Below are positions 1-8,196 of a DNA stretch of 64,000 nt, in pieces. Origin of the DNA: Pedobacter sp. HDW13 (lineage in GTDB: Bacteria > Bacteroidota > Bacteroidia > Sphingobacteriales > Sphingobacteriaceae); the NCBI RefSeq assembly GCF_011303555.1, contig NZ_CP049868.1, positions 186,001-250,000 on the forward strand. The letters run 5' to 3'. The notes beneath the pieces are model-generated. The model had not been told where the DNA came from. It made no database searches and saw only the letters and a program-made list of their open reading frames with translations. How positions within the stretch are numbered: the first letter of the stretch is position 1; every line of letters begins with the position of its first letter. Made by a program: the position numbers and the translations under genes.

Positions 1-66
1 TTCTTCAGTGGTTGCAGTTCCCTCGGATACTTTGGCGGCAATCTCTATAATTTCTTTTTTCTGCAT
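1..66 (-). CDS. FecR-type anti-sigma factor, N-terminus only (cut by window edge)
   Basis: Only the first 22 codons are inside the window, starting at the ATG whose complement ends at 66. The peptide begins MQKKEIIEIAAKVSEGTAT, followed by TEE. This lysine/glutamate-rich opening with a GTAT(x)EE turn is typical of Bacteroidota FecR-like anti-sigma factors. It lies 97 bp downstream of an ECF sigma factor on the same strand, the usual order for these pairs, in which an inner-membrane FecR protein senses signal from a TonB-dependent outer-membrane receptor and controls the sigma factor. The assignment rests on position and a short N-terminus, so it is an inference. Confidence 0.6.
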   Translation of the reverse strand, partial: MQKKEIIEIAAKVSEGTATTEE

Positions 67-163
67 TACGCTAAGGTTAATATAGTGTAAAGCAATCCTC
101 AGGTAGGTTATCCCTTGCCTGCAAAAGAAATTTTCTTAAAAAAAACACACAAACACCTGGCTA

Positions 164-739
164 TCAGAAGAAAAAAAATAAAATAGGATTACCTTTTCCC
201 AGCTTTTCTTTCATTTTTTTGAGTGCCGCTGTGATGTGACCTTCCACAGTCTTTTCCGAAATATTCATTTTCTCGGCTATTTCCTTATTGGATAGCTGCT
301 CGAAGCGGCTCATTGAAAAAACTTCCCGGCAGCGTTCAGGCAGTTCTTCCGTAATTCTATGAATCAGCGATTCAAGCTGGCGGACTTCCATCAGCATGCT
401 CTCATCAATCGGTGCCCTATCTTTCTGGGAAATCCCAAGATAAAATTCATTCCTTGCTTTATTTGCCCGGATATAATTTGCCGTTTTGAACCTTACCGCC
501 GTAAGTAGATACCCTTTACAAGAAGTTAAATTCCATTGATCACGATGTTCCCAAAACCAGATAAAGATATCCTGTACGATGTCCTTACTACTGCTATGAT
601 CCCTGAGGATATTATAAGCCATGCCATATAAAGCACTCCAATGCCTGTTATATAATTCATCAAAGGCGGTATAATCCCCTTCTTTTACAAGAAGAATCAA
701 GTACTCCTCGCTTTCCGACTTTAGAGATTTAACAGACAT
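164..739 (-). CDS. ECF-type RNA polymerase sigma-70 factor
   Basis: Predicted 191-aa sigma factor of the extracytoplasmic-function class. Region 2 lies at about residues 20-85 (AFDELYNRHW, then DIVQDIFIWFWEHR) and region 4 at about 125-180 (LPERCREVF, then LSNKEIAEKMNISEKTVEGH, a helix-turn-helix that reads the -35 element). The reading frame opens further upstream with TTG near 781, but the ATG at 739 is preceded by a GGAAAGGA ribosome-binding site and is preferred. The C-terminus ends in a run of phenylalanines encoded by a poly-A tract on the plus strand, so the exact stop could be affected by a homopolymer error. A FecR-like gene follows, suggesting cell-surface signalling tied to a TonB-dependent transporter beyond the window. 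Confidence 0.88.
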   Translation of the reverse strand: MSVKSLKSESEEYLILLVKEGDYTAFDELYNRHWSALYGMAYNILRDHSSSKDIVQDIFIWFWEHRDQWNLTSCKGYLLTAVRFKTANYIRANKARNEFYLGISQKDRAPIDESMLMEVRQLESLIHRITEELPERCREVFSMSRFEQLSNKEIAEKMNISEKTVEGHITAALKKMKEKLGKGNPILFFFF

Positions 740-1202
740 GCAATCCTTTCCAAAATATAATTTATGGCTTTTTAAGCGCAATGTTACTTAATTTCCTGAA
801 TACAACAATAAGATAGTCAATATTGAGTTTTGATTTCGCTCAATAGTTAGTTTGGTTCTCAATGACAAAATAAGAATAGTAAAAAAAACGGACACTATCC
901 TAAAACAGTGCCCGATTAAATTAACGCTCTCAATAACTAAGTTATATAAATTCCATACGTTATCAAATAAAATTATCGATGAGTTTTTTGATCAGGGTTA
1001 TTTGAAATTCATAGTACAACAGACTCATTTATTGAATAATTCAACTATGGACAGCATCAGCCAGACAATAAAACGTGGTAATCTTTATCAGATGAAATGA
1101 TACCATTAACTACAAACTACCTGAAGACTTAATCCTATTCAGGTATGATGAAGATCACCATTGCCTAAATACCAAATCTATGGGACACGATAACAGCACA
1201 AA
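740..1202. other. Intergenic stretch without a convincing gene
   Basis: About 460 AT-rich bases between two minus-strand genes. The only open frame of note runs from 852 to 1100 on the plus strand (82 codons); its product has no recognisable motif and there is no good ribosome-binding site, so it is not called. The promoter of the sigma factor should lie here; I could not pick a clear TAnnTTTG box. Confidence 0.4.
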
Positions 1203-1230
1203 AACCGCATGTCCCTACGGACATGCGGTT
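1203..1230 (-). terminator. Rho-independent terminator of the alpha/beta hydrolase gene
   Basis: A perfect 12-bp stem (AACCGCATGTCC with GGACATGCGGTT) closes a 4-base loop. Read on the minus strand it is followed by TTTTTGTG, a T-rich tract, and it starts 20 bases past the stop codon of the hydrolase gene that ends at 1250. Confidence 0.8.
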
Positions 1231-1249
1231 CAAATAAAAGCAATTAAAA

Positions 1250-1951
1250 TTAAACTTCTGATACTTTTTCAGCGGCTTCAATAATCACATTTGCAACTAT
1301 TTCAGGCTGCGACATGAAGATGACATGGCTTCCTTTAACTTCAGTTACCCTGGTATCAGAGCGGCGGTACATGTTTCTTTGTATTTCCGGATCAATGCTT
1401 TTATCCTCAGTTGCTACCAGCCCGTAAGCAGGTTTATGTCTCCAGGCCGCGTCGGTAATCGGGCTCACAAATCCTTTGGCATAAAAGGCACCTTGTGAAG
1501 CATACATAAATTCAGCTTCTTCGGCGTCAATATCTGCGCAGAAACCAGCGTGATATTTATCTTTGGCGTAGTATACAATGCCTTTCTCATCCGGAGGAAG
1601 CACGCCATTCTCAGGTGCAGGCGGCACGGTTTGTAACCATTGCAAGGCCGATTCACCAGTGTCTGGCTGAAATGCTGCAATATAAACCAGGGCAGCTACA
1701 TTTGGATGGTTTCCCGCTTCTGTAATTACTGCCCCTCCCCAGGAGTGTCCCGCAAGAATTGCAGGGCCACCAATCCTTTCCAAAGCAACATGAGTTGCCA
1801 GAACATCATCTTCCAATGAAGTTAAAGGGTTTTGTACTACCGAAACATTATAGCCTTTTTTTGTCAGTTCGTTATAAAGTGCTTTAAAGCCAGAACCATC
1901 GGCAAATGCGCCATGAACTAATACCACATTTTTTACATTTAGATTTTCCAT
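1250..1951 (-). CDS. Alpha/beta hydrolase, cytoplasmic copy
   Basis: A 233-aa alpha/beta-hydrolase of the small esterase type (methyl-esterase/hydroxynitrile-lyase-like fold). Visible features are the oxyanion-side motif LVHGAFADGSG (residues about 11-21), the nucleophile elbow GHSWGG with Ser70, a probable acid region near ATEDKSIDPE and the catalytic His209 in KGSHV. There is no signal peptide, so it should act in the cytoplasm. It is closely similar along its whole length to the gene ending at 2865, which does carry a signal peptide. Substrate is not evident; esterase or lactonase activity on a small molecule is the family expectation. A strong terminator follows. Confidence 0.85.
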   Translation of the reverse strand: MENLNVKNVVLVHGAFADGSGFKALYNELTKKGYNVSVVQNPLTSLEDDVLATHVALERIGGPAILAGHSWGGAVITEAGNHPNVAALVYIAAFQPDTGESALQWLQTVPPAPENGVLPPDEKGIVYYAKDKYHAGFCADIDAEEAEFMYASQGAFYAKGFVSPITDAAWRHKPAYGLVATEDKSIDPEIQRNMYRRSDTRVTEVKGSHVIFMSQPEIVANVIIEAAEKVSEV

Positions 1952-2227
1952 TGTTTTATTGATTTAAAAGTTTATAAATAATTGAACAATACAAAGATGC
2001 GTCGAATATCAAGGCACCTTATTAGAGTGATTTCCCGTCTATTTGTAATTATTTCCCTTTCTGATCAAGATCACCCATACAGTTAGAGAAATTTTGGTTT
2101 TTCTATGGCGGACAGCTTACATAATTCAGTATAAACTGTACATTTTGTAACTTTACACCATACATTGATATGGTATATGAAAGTTCGGAAATTAAATTCT
2201 AAATAAAGTTACGGTATCCGTCAACTT

Positions 2228-2686
2228 ATGGAAAACGAAGCCAGTCTTTATAAATCCATGCGGTTGGAGGCAATCCAAACTGAGCCAGCCATGTTCAGGT
2301 GTACCACTCCTGCGGAAGCTGACCTTACTGATATTCAGTGGCTGGAGCGGGTAAAAGATCCGAGAGCCGTTTTTGGCCTTTTTGCAAATGATGAGTTTGT
2401 AGGCATGACCAGTATTTTGCTAATAAATGAAGAGGAAGGGTATATGGGCCAGTCCTATATCCAAAAAGAACACAGAGGAAACGGGCTATCTGCACTTTTT
2501 TATAAAACAAGGATGGCATGGGCATTGGACCATCAGTTAAAACGTTTATGTGTAAGCCACCGTGAGAGCAACCTCATTTCCAAAGCCGCCAATCAGCGTT
2601 TTGGTTTTCGCTATAGTCATCGGGAACCCTGCAGCTGGCTTGACGGCACTACCGAAGATGTGCTCTATTATGTACTGAACTTATAA
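2228..2686 (+). CDS. GNAT family N-acetyltransferase
   Basis: A 152-aa acyl-CoA N-acyltransferase. The acetyl-CoA pyrophosphate-binding motif A is seen as HRGNGLS at residues 82-88, preceded by the strand YMGQSYI, and the C-terminal strand ends in a typical GFRYSHRE segment. The N-terminus reads MENEASLYKSMRLEAIQTEP, matching the usual first helix but lacking the first beta strand. Seven codons upstream are open (SYGIRQL, ending just before the ATG), with a stop before them, and IRQL resembles the missing strand; either a non-standard start is used or the start was lost. Substrate unknown. It stands alone, opposite in strand to its neighbours. Confidence 0.8.
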   Translation: MENEASLYKSMRLEAIQTEPAMFRCTTPAEADLTDIQWLERVKDPRAVFGLFANDEFVGMTSILLINEEEGYMGQSYIQKEHRGNGLSALFYKTRMAWALDHQLKRLCVSHRESNLISKAANQRFGFRYSHREPCSWLDGTTEDVLYYVLNL

Positions 2687-2801
2687 ACTGTAAAAACTAG
2701 ATAATGACTGGAAGGAATCAGGAATATAATAACTATAAAATATCTGTTTCGCAGACTACGAAGATGTTTTTTTCCTGTTTTTATTTTCAGAATAAAAAAA
2801 G

Positions 2802-2842
2802 TCAATCATCCTTGATATCTTAAAAAGATAAAGGATGATCGA
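2802..2842 (-). terminator. Rho-independent terminator after the exported hydrolase gene
   Basis: A 12-bp stem with one mismatch (TCAATCATCCTT against AAGGATGATCGA) followed on the minus strand by the T-tract ACTTTTTTTATT. It lies just downstream of the hydrolase gene that ends at 2865. Confidence 0.75.
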
Positions 2843-2864
2843 CGGTCAGTAATAAAAGGTGCAA

Positions 2865-3656
2865 TTATTTTTTTGATACTTCTTTGGCAGCTTGAATAAT
2901 GACAGCAGCTACTTTCTCCGGTTGCGAGCTATAAACGGCATGACTGCCTTTGATCTCGGTAACTTTGGTATTGGAACGTTTGTACATATTGCGCTGAATT
3001 TCAGGATTGATGCTTTTATCCTCTGTAGCTACAATACCAAATGTTGGTTTAACTCTCCATGCAGCATCTGTAATGTTGTTTACAAAACATTTGGCATAAA
3101 ATGCACCTTGAGATGCGTACATGAACGCTGCTTCTTCTTTACTCAGGTCTGCGCAGAAACCAGCATGGAACTTTGCTTTGTCGTAGTAGACAATCCCTTT
3201 ATCATTAGGTGGCAGAACGCCGTTTTCAGCAGCTGGCTGGGCGGTCTGGAACCATTTCAGTGCTGATTCGCCATTGTCCGGCTGAAAGGCGGCAATGTAT
3301 ACCAGTCCTGCAACTTTAGGGTGGTTACCAGCCTGTGTAATTACGGCCCCTCCCCATGAGTGACCTGCGAGAATAGCGGAGCCATCCTGTGCATCAAGCG
3401 CAAGTTTTGTTGCCGCTACATCGTCTTCAAGTGAGGTCAATGGGTTTTGAACAACGGTTACGTGATAGCCCCGTTTGGTAAGGGCTTCATAAACACCTTT
3501 GTAGCCAGAGCCATCTGCAAATGCACCATGTACCAATACTACATTCTTTACTTCCTGGGCGTTTGCTTCATTAACAGAACCTGCGATGGTAGCCAATACT
3601 ACTGCTGTGGCTAAAACCACACTTTTAATTCTGTTTTTTAGATTTAGAGTTTTCAT
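2865..3656 (-). CDS. Alpha/beta hydrolase, exported copy
   Basis: A 263-aa hydrolase with a Sec signal peptide of about 33 residues (MKTLNLKNRIKSVV, hydrophobic core, cleavage after the A-N-A before QEVKN). The mature part repeats the cytoplasmic paralogue that ends at 1250: LVHGAFADGSG, nucleophile elbow GHSWGG (Ser100) and a C-terminal KGSHA histidine at about 239. It should act in the periplasm or outside. An AraC regulator gene lies 87 bp upstream on the same strand and may control or be co-transcribed with it. A hairpin terminator follows. The substrate cannot be told from sequence. Confidence 0.87.
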   Translation of the reverse strand: MKTLNLKNRIKSVVLATAVVLATIAGSVNEANAQEVKNVVLVHGAFADGSGYKGVYEALTKRGYHVTVVQNPLTSLEDDVAATKLALDAQDGSAILAGHSWGGAVITQAGNHPKVAGLVYIAAFQPDNGESALKWFQTAQPAAENGVLPPNDKGIVYYDKAKFHAGFCADLSKEEAAFMYASQGAFYAKCFVNNITDAAWRVKPTFGIVATEDKSINPEIQRNMYKRSNTKVTEIKGSHAVYSSQPEKVAAVIIQAAKEVSKK

Positions 3657-3742
3657 TTTCTTTGCAGTTGATGTTTTATGTTTGAATCAACACTACAAAG
3701 TTGCACTGAAAAGCTACGCCGGATAATTAGCAGATTTCCCGA

Positions 3743-4615
3743 TTAGTTGTGATTATTTCCCATCTTTAATCCAATCGGTGCATTTCTGAAATCCGAAGGC
3801 GACTGGCCCGCATTTTTTTTAAAGAAATTCGAAAAGTAAGCTACATCCTCAAACCCCAGATCATAAGTTATATTTTTTACAGATTTGTCAGTATAAAACA
3901 AAAGTCGTTTAGCTTCAGCCATAATCCTTTCCTGGATGATTTGTGAGGGAGTTTTCTGTGCGAAAATTGCAAAAAGATTTGATAGGGTCTTAGGTGACTT
4001 ACAAAGTGCATCAGCATAAAAACTAACTGAATGCTCTGATTTGAAATTAGCCTCCACCAGGAGATTGAATTTCCGAATGATATGGAACCTTTCATCCTGA
4101 AGTTTTTTGACAGGAATATATCCCGATTTTGCCAAACGGGTCGTATAAATAATCAGACGTTTTAATAACACGAGCAGCATTTCATTCTGGATATTATCCG
4201 AGGTTTCAAACTCCTGAATAAAAACGTCCAATAGCAATTGCAGCTTTTGTCTTGAAAGCACATCCAATTCAATGAATAAATGATCAGTACTGCTGAACAA
4301 AAATCCTACACAACTTACTTCGTTATCGTGATCGATGATACAATAAAATTCGCGATTAAACTGCCAGGCAACAATACAAGCAGAATTTTCAAAACCAAAA
4401 GACTGATTAAATAAAAGCGTGACCAAAGAATTGGCTGGAAAGTCGAATTCCGCCCCATCAATGGTAATTCGTTGGCTATTTTGGGTAGGGTTCCAGGCAA
4501 TGGTAAAATATTTATCAAAGCGATCCCTGGTCAACGGTAACCTGTCAAAACCTGGTTCCTCTTTAAAAAGCAGCAATTCACCGCCCGTATTCTCTTCCTT
4601 TAGTTTAAGCCTCAT
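3743..4615 (-). CDS. AraC family transcriptional regulator
   Basis: A 290-aa regulator with an N-terminal sensing region and a C-terminal double helix-turn-helix (HTH_18) at about residues 180-280. The diagnostic part is ERIMAEAKRLLFYTDKSVK then YDLGFEDVAYFSNFFKK and SPSDFR. It lies directly upstream of the exported hydrolase gene on the same strand, with 87 bp between, so control of that gene is plausible. Two further AraC proteins of the same subfamily occur in this window (ending at 4901 and starting at 25792). The inducer is unknown. Confidence 0.9.
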   Translation of the reverse strand: MRLKLKEENTGGELLLFKEEPGFDRLPLTRDRFDKYFTIAWNPTQNSQRITIDGAEFDFPANSLVTLLFNQSFGFENSACIVAWQFNREFYCIIDHDNEVSCVGFLFSSTDHLFIELDVLSRQKLQLLLDVFIQEFETSDNIQNEMLLVLLKRLIIYTTRLAKSGYIPVKKLQDERFHIIRKFNLLVEANFKSEHSVSFYADALCKSPKTLSNLFAIFAQKTPSQIIQERIMAEAKRLLFYTDKSVKNITYDLGFEDVAYFSNFFKKNAGQSPSDFRNAPIGLKMGNNHN

Positions 4616-4900
4616 GATAGCTCATATTAAGTGTACAATATATCGAATCGGCTTTCAAAATCCAAAAGAAGAACAAGTGTAATGAGTCCCCATATGTTTG
4701 CTGATCCTCTTCGAAGGTCCAACCGCATGTATTAAGTGTTGCTTTTCATTCCAGAATAGGGTAACGTTTCGATTCACCTAATCTTTTAGCTTTGTATTTC
4801 ATTTCAATAGAATTCTCCTCATTTTCTTGACGATGTGGTTGCAACATCATACAACGGGCATAGCTATAACCTTGCAGATTTCCGGTGGTTATTAAAAAAA

Positions 4901-5782
4901 TTATCCTTTTTCCCGGAATTCGGTCGGTGAGATCCCGGTCTGGCTTTTGAAAAAATTGGAGAAATAGGCATGATCTATAAAACCAAGCTCGAAAGCAATT
5001 TCTTTAATAGATAGACCGGTAGTTTGCAAGAGTCTTTTAGCCTCCGTTCCTACCCGCTGCTGTATCAGTTGGGTTGCGGATATTTTTAAATGTTTCTGGC
5101 AAAGAATATTCAGGTAATTGGCAGAAATATTCAGTTTATCAGCATAGAACCTGGTTAGTTTCACTTCTTTAAAATATTCATCTATCAGCATATTGAAGGT
5201 AGCCAATCGTTTATTGGATTGATAGACCTTAAACTCAGTAAAAGCAAGCTCCGCTTCCCTGCTAACAATCGCCGCAATGACCGCAGCACGTGCACTGATC
5301 AAATGCACCAGGGAATCCTCACGTTCCAACTCATTTTTGATGGCATCAAATTCATAAAGCAATAGACTGAAAGCATTGCCTGTTAATTGTATTACCGGGT
5401 GATTCTGATAGTTGGTAAATGAAAAGCGGAAGTATGGGGCAAATTTCTCAAAAAAAGCACGTTCGACCATGAGTTGGTAACCAATAGTGCCTTCACTGAT
5501 ATTCCATTTATGTACTTGTCCTGGAAACAATACGTGCACTTGGTGATTGCTGATTGTGTGGTCGATGGAATCGATTGTGTGAACCCCCTTAGCGTTATCA
5601 AAGAGGTTGATGATAAAAAAATCGTGTGCATGGGCTTTTTCTATGATCCTTTTGCCGTGCAGTTCATTGAATAAAATCTCCTCCCGGCCTGCCAACTGCC
5701 CTTCCCGAAATCCCTGAATACTGATCATCGATATAGAATTCGCTTTTTTCATTCCAGTTAAGGCTCTAATTGAAGTTTTCAT
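4901..5782 (-). CDS. AraC family transcriptional regulator
   Basis: A 293-aa regulator with a cupin-like N-terminal half (HAHDFFIINLF and LFPGQVHKW are typical of the AraC binding cup) and a C-terminal HTH_18 domain at about residues 190-290 (QRVGTEAKRLLQTTGLSIK, then FELGFIDHAYFSNFFKS and SPTEFREKG). No obvious target gene is adjacent; it may act on nearby hydrolase genes or elsewhere. The frame starts at the ATG whose complement ends at 5782, with a second possible ATG a dozen codons in. Confidence 0.9.
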   Translation of the reverse strand: MKTSIRALTGMKKANSISMISIQGFREGQLAGREEILFNELHGKRIIEKAHAHDFFIINLFDNAKGVHTIDSIDHTISNHQVHVLFPGQVHKWNISEGTIGYQLMVERAFFEKFAPYFRFSFTNYQNHPVIQLTGNAFSLLLYEFDAIKNELEREDSLVHLISARAAVIAAIVSREAELAFTEFKVYQSNKRLATFNMLIDEYFKEVKLTRFYADKLNISANYLNILCQKHLKISATQLIQQRVGTEAKRLLQTTGLSIKEIAFELGFIDHAYFSNFFKSQTGISPTEFREKG

Positions 5783-5862
5783 CCATCAATATAAACAGTT
5801 AAAACATTAAACGAAAGAAATTCCATCCATCGGCTTTAACTGGTTGTGGAATTTATAAAAAA

Positions 5863-5899
5863 ATCCGGACCAATCAGCTAAATATTGATTAATCCGGAT
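5863..5899 (-). terminator. Terminator after the DUF4822 lipoprotein gene
   Basis: Stem ATCCGGA/TCCGGAT with a continuing inner helix (AATCA/TGATT) followed on the minus strand by TTTTTTTATAAA. It sits 55 bases past the stop of the gene ending at 5954. Confidence 0.75.
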
Positions 5900-5953
5900 C
5901 CGTTTCAAAAGCTACATTTAGCGCATAGCTAAATGATGGCGCTAACGTTTCAC

Positions 5954-6430
5954 TTAAGGTTCCTTATGTGTGGTTGGGGTATGGATAATATCGAAATAAA
6001 CGGCTTTATCACTATTGTTTGGATAAATTCTGTAGGTAAATTCCTGTTTGGTCAACACTGTGATATCCACTATTCTTGTAAATAGCGTGACGCCGGCATC
6101 ATTCTTTGCCACAATAGTCCGGGTTTTGCCATCAGCAGATACTGACCAGTCACCATGCATTTTCGGTGAGTTATCCAGGTTGTACATGGTAAAGGTACCG
6201 TTAGATTTAAAATACGCGAAGCCAACGAAATTAGAAACGTTAGCATCTGTCAATACCACATTTTCTCCTTTATTGTTTTTGGCATTTGTGGTTTCCCATG
6301 CTGTACTCGCCAGCACCTCACTTGGTGTCAATGGCTTCTCATCCACAATTTCATCTTTGCTGCAGCTAAAAAATGTTGTTGCGAGCAGTGCTAGAATAAG
6401 TGCGAATTTTAATTTTTTAAAATGTTTCAT
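5954..6430 (-). CDS. DUF4822 domain lipoprotein
   Basis: A 158-aa predicted lipoprotein. The first 22 residues form a signal peptide ending in a lipobox (TTFFSC, Cys23). The rest carries the pattern I associate with DUF4822: ASTAWETT near the start, YFKSNGTFTMYNLD, HGDWSVSADGKTRTIVAKND, then EFTYRIYP and YFDIIHTPT at the end, a lipocalin-like beta-rich fold. Function unknown; it should sit on the periplasmic side of a membrane. It is a single-gene unit with its own terminator. Confidence 0.75.
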   Translation of the reverse strand: MKHFKKLKFALILALLATTFFSCSKDEIVDEKPLTPSEVLASTAWETTNAKNNKGENVVLTDANVSNFVGFAYFKSNGTFTMYNLDNSPKMHGDWSVSADGKTRTIVAKNDAGVTLFTRIVDITVLTKQEFTYRIYPNNSDKAVYFDIIHTPTTHKEP

Positions 6431-7076
6431 TGCTATAAATTTTATAACAAAATTAAAACGTCTATACCCAAATCTCTTGCTGTATTCATCCTAAGACTTG
6501 AAAAATTTATAACAACATCTACTCCTTAAATAATTTTATGCTTTAGTTTATCCAAGATAAATATTAAACAAATGTTTTTGCCTTTAGTGGGGGGCGCTAA
6601 AAGTGGTTCTTCTCCACCTTTTGGTTGTCGACCAGTCTGCAGAAAAATGAGGTTAAAAAATGTTCCTTTAATCAAGCATTTTTAACTACCTTCTTTAGGA
6701 TTTCAGCATGAATTGTATTTTACCACCAAAAGTGGGAAGAACCTAAAAGTGTGCACTGATTCTCATGCCAAACCATACATCCCATTTTTTACCATCTAGT
6801 CTTGGTGGTTGCAAGTATAATTAGATCTTTCTTCAGAAAAATAGCCAACTGAGAGCACCAAAGAACCATCATTATGTTTTCAGTGTATTGAGCAACAATT
6901 CCCTGTCTATTAAAACGATAAAAATAAAATCCTTAGTTTTCCCAGCGTTTTTTTTTACTGATTTCTCCCTTTGTCTGAACTTCCAGATGTTTCCCAAATG
7001 GAAATTCCTTCCCATGCCTTAAAAAAACTATCCTCTTTTCATTAGCCAACAAAGAAAAGAATATCAACAGGCAGTA
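6431..7076. other. Long gene-free stretch holding a small transposable element
   Basis: About 650 bases without a credible gene on either strand. The part from 6597 to 6750 is a miniature inverted-repeat element, listed separately. The remaining 330 bases up to 7076 show no gene, RNA or strong hairpin that I can recognise. Confidence 0.5.
6605..6743. mobile_element. MITE, about 139 bp, with ISL3-like terminal inverted repeats
   Basis: The left end reads GGTTCTTCTCCACCTTTTGG; the right end, read in reverse complement, is GGTTCTTCCCACTTTTGGTG. The ends match over about 22 bases with two one-base gaps. The flanks carry the same 7-8 bases (CTAAAAGT at 6597-6604, and at 6743-6750 if the last C of the repeat is counted), the size of target duplication made by ISL3-family transposases. 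There is no coding capacity inside. The same end sequence begins the ISL3 transposase remnant at 60713, so that family probably mobilised it. Confidence 0.7.
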
Positions 7077-7274
7077 TTACCTGGCATTCTTTTTTTCACT
7101 CATGCCATTTCGCAGCAACTGAGCGGTGGTTTGGATCTGCTCCAATGCCTTGTTCAGCTTCTCTTCAGCCGCCTGGTTGCCTTCAAAGTACTTGGCTGCC
7201 TCAGCCTCAGCAATAGCCATCTGCTCTTTGAGCTCGCTCATTTTCTGTTGATTGTAACTATTGAAATTTCCCAT
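7077..7274 (-). CDS. Small histone H1/Hc1-like protein
   Basis: A 65-aa, fully helical, charged protein. The stretch MSELKEQMAIAEAEAAKYFEG, then NQAAEEKLNKALEQIQ and AQLLRNGMSEKKN follows the layout of small Bacteroidota histone H1-like (Hc1-type) proteins (ELK, E-A-D/E-A-x-K-F/Y, GN-x-AA, AQ-x-x-R, EKKN). It lacks the lysine-rich tail of true H1 homologues, so DNA binding is uncertain. It stands as a single gene between gene-free stretches. Confidence 0.5.
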   Translation of the reverse strand: MGNFNSYNQQKMSELKEQMAIAEAEAAKYFEGNQAAEEKLNKALEQIQTTAQLLRNGMSEKKNAR

Positions 7275-7645
7275 TTTTAGTTTTGGTTAGTTAACGATAT
7301 GATTAGTTATAATAGTCAGTCAAACCTCTACAGAAATCTTCCAGAACCATAAAAACGTACTGGCCCTTCTACGTATTAGTGTTTTAACTTGCGGAGAACG
7401 CCGCTATACCAAATATAATCCTTATTCTTTTTTCTAGAAACCATATTTCGACATTATTGAGAAGATGAATAATATTCGACATCGTTTTCACCATTCACGA
7501 CAGGGATAACGAAAAGATGATGTATAAATAGGCTTATCTTGTTTTTAAATTGATGATGGACTAACGCTAAAATAAAAGGAGAAAACTGCTAAACATACGA
7601 AAACTATAGCGTTTCTAGAAAGATGGATTCATGATATACTAGTGT
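7275..7645. other. Divergent promoter region, nothing specific recognised
   Basis: About 370 AT-rich bases between the minus-strand H1-like gene and the plus-strand AtpZ-like gene. It must carry both promoters. I see no clear TAnnTTTG box, no terminator and no small gene. Confidence 0.4.
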
Positions 7646-7918
7646 ATGAAAGACAACCCAAATCAAAGAAAAACAAACAAAAGTTTATTCAGAAAAAAAA
7701 CAAGTTCCGATGCCCCACACGGCCTTCCTGGTTATGATTATGCAAAATATAGTGATCTAGGCATCCAGATGCTTGTTATCATAGGTGGGTTCTCCTACGG
7801 TGGTTATGAAATTGACAGTTATTTTCATCATGGTACACAGTGGGTTACTTGCCTATTGGCATTGATTGGCGTTGCTATAGCGGTCTATCTGGTTATTCGA
7901 TCTGTGAGCCGCCCTTAA
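7646..7918 (+). CDS. AtpZ/AtpI-like small membrane protein
   Basis: A 90-aa protein with a polar N-terminus (residues 1-33) and two transmembrane helices (about 40-57 and 66-85). The segment YAKYSDLGIQMLVIIGGFSY, the following GYEIDSYF and the end GVAIAVYLVIRSV match the AtpZ/AtpI-like family, small partners of F-type ATP synthase assembly or of divalent-cation transport. In Bacteroidota the family gene is usually beside atpB; here it is isolated, so this may be a stress-related paralogue. The start is an ATG after GTGT. Confidence 0.7.
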   Translation: MKDNPNQRKTNKSLFRKKTSSDAPHGLPGYDYAKYSDLGIQMLVIIGGFSYGGYEIDSYFHHGTQWVTCLLALIGVAIAVYLVIRSVSRP

Positions 7919-8151
7919 TCGACTACCTATAAAAAACTAGTCCTCATAAAATCGATTAAGTTTAACTGTTTTTAACAAAGTTACCTTTTTGGGAAACGCC
8001 AAACGGTTTTACAGGTTGTTGAAATACTGATGAAACTTAAGCTAAGCAATGCCCTGGCTTTACCCCTATACTCCAAGACAGAACACCCGTTCTAAAAACG
8101 GCTGACCCGGTAATATCAACGACCTAGATACCACCAATCTACATAAAAATA

Positions 8152-8178
8152 CCCGTACTGACAGGCATTTTAGTCGGG
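8152..8178 (-). terminator. Probable terminator after the PA2169-type gene
   Basis: An imperfect stem (CCCGTACTG paired with TAGTCGGG) followed on the minus strand by TATTTTTATG. It begins 19 bases past the stop of the gene ending at 8197. Confidence 0.45.
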
Positions 8179-8196
8179 CGACAGTCTTTTCCCGTT

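Noticed and set aside
852-1100. 82-codon plus-strand frame in the first intergenic region
   Set aside because: No family pattern, no ribosome-binding site, low-complexity AT-rich sequence.
2892-3266. 124-codon plus-strand frame antisense to the exported hydrolase
   Set aside because: Lies wholly within a clear gene on the other strand; its translation has no protein-like motif.
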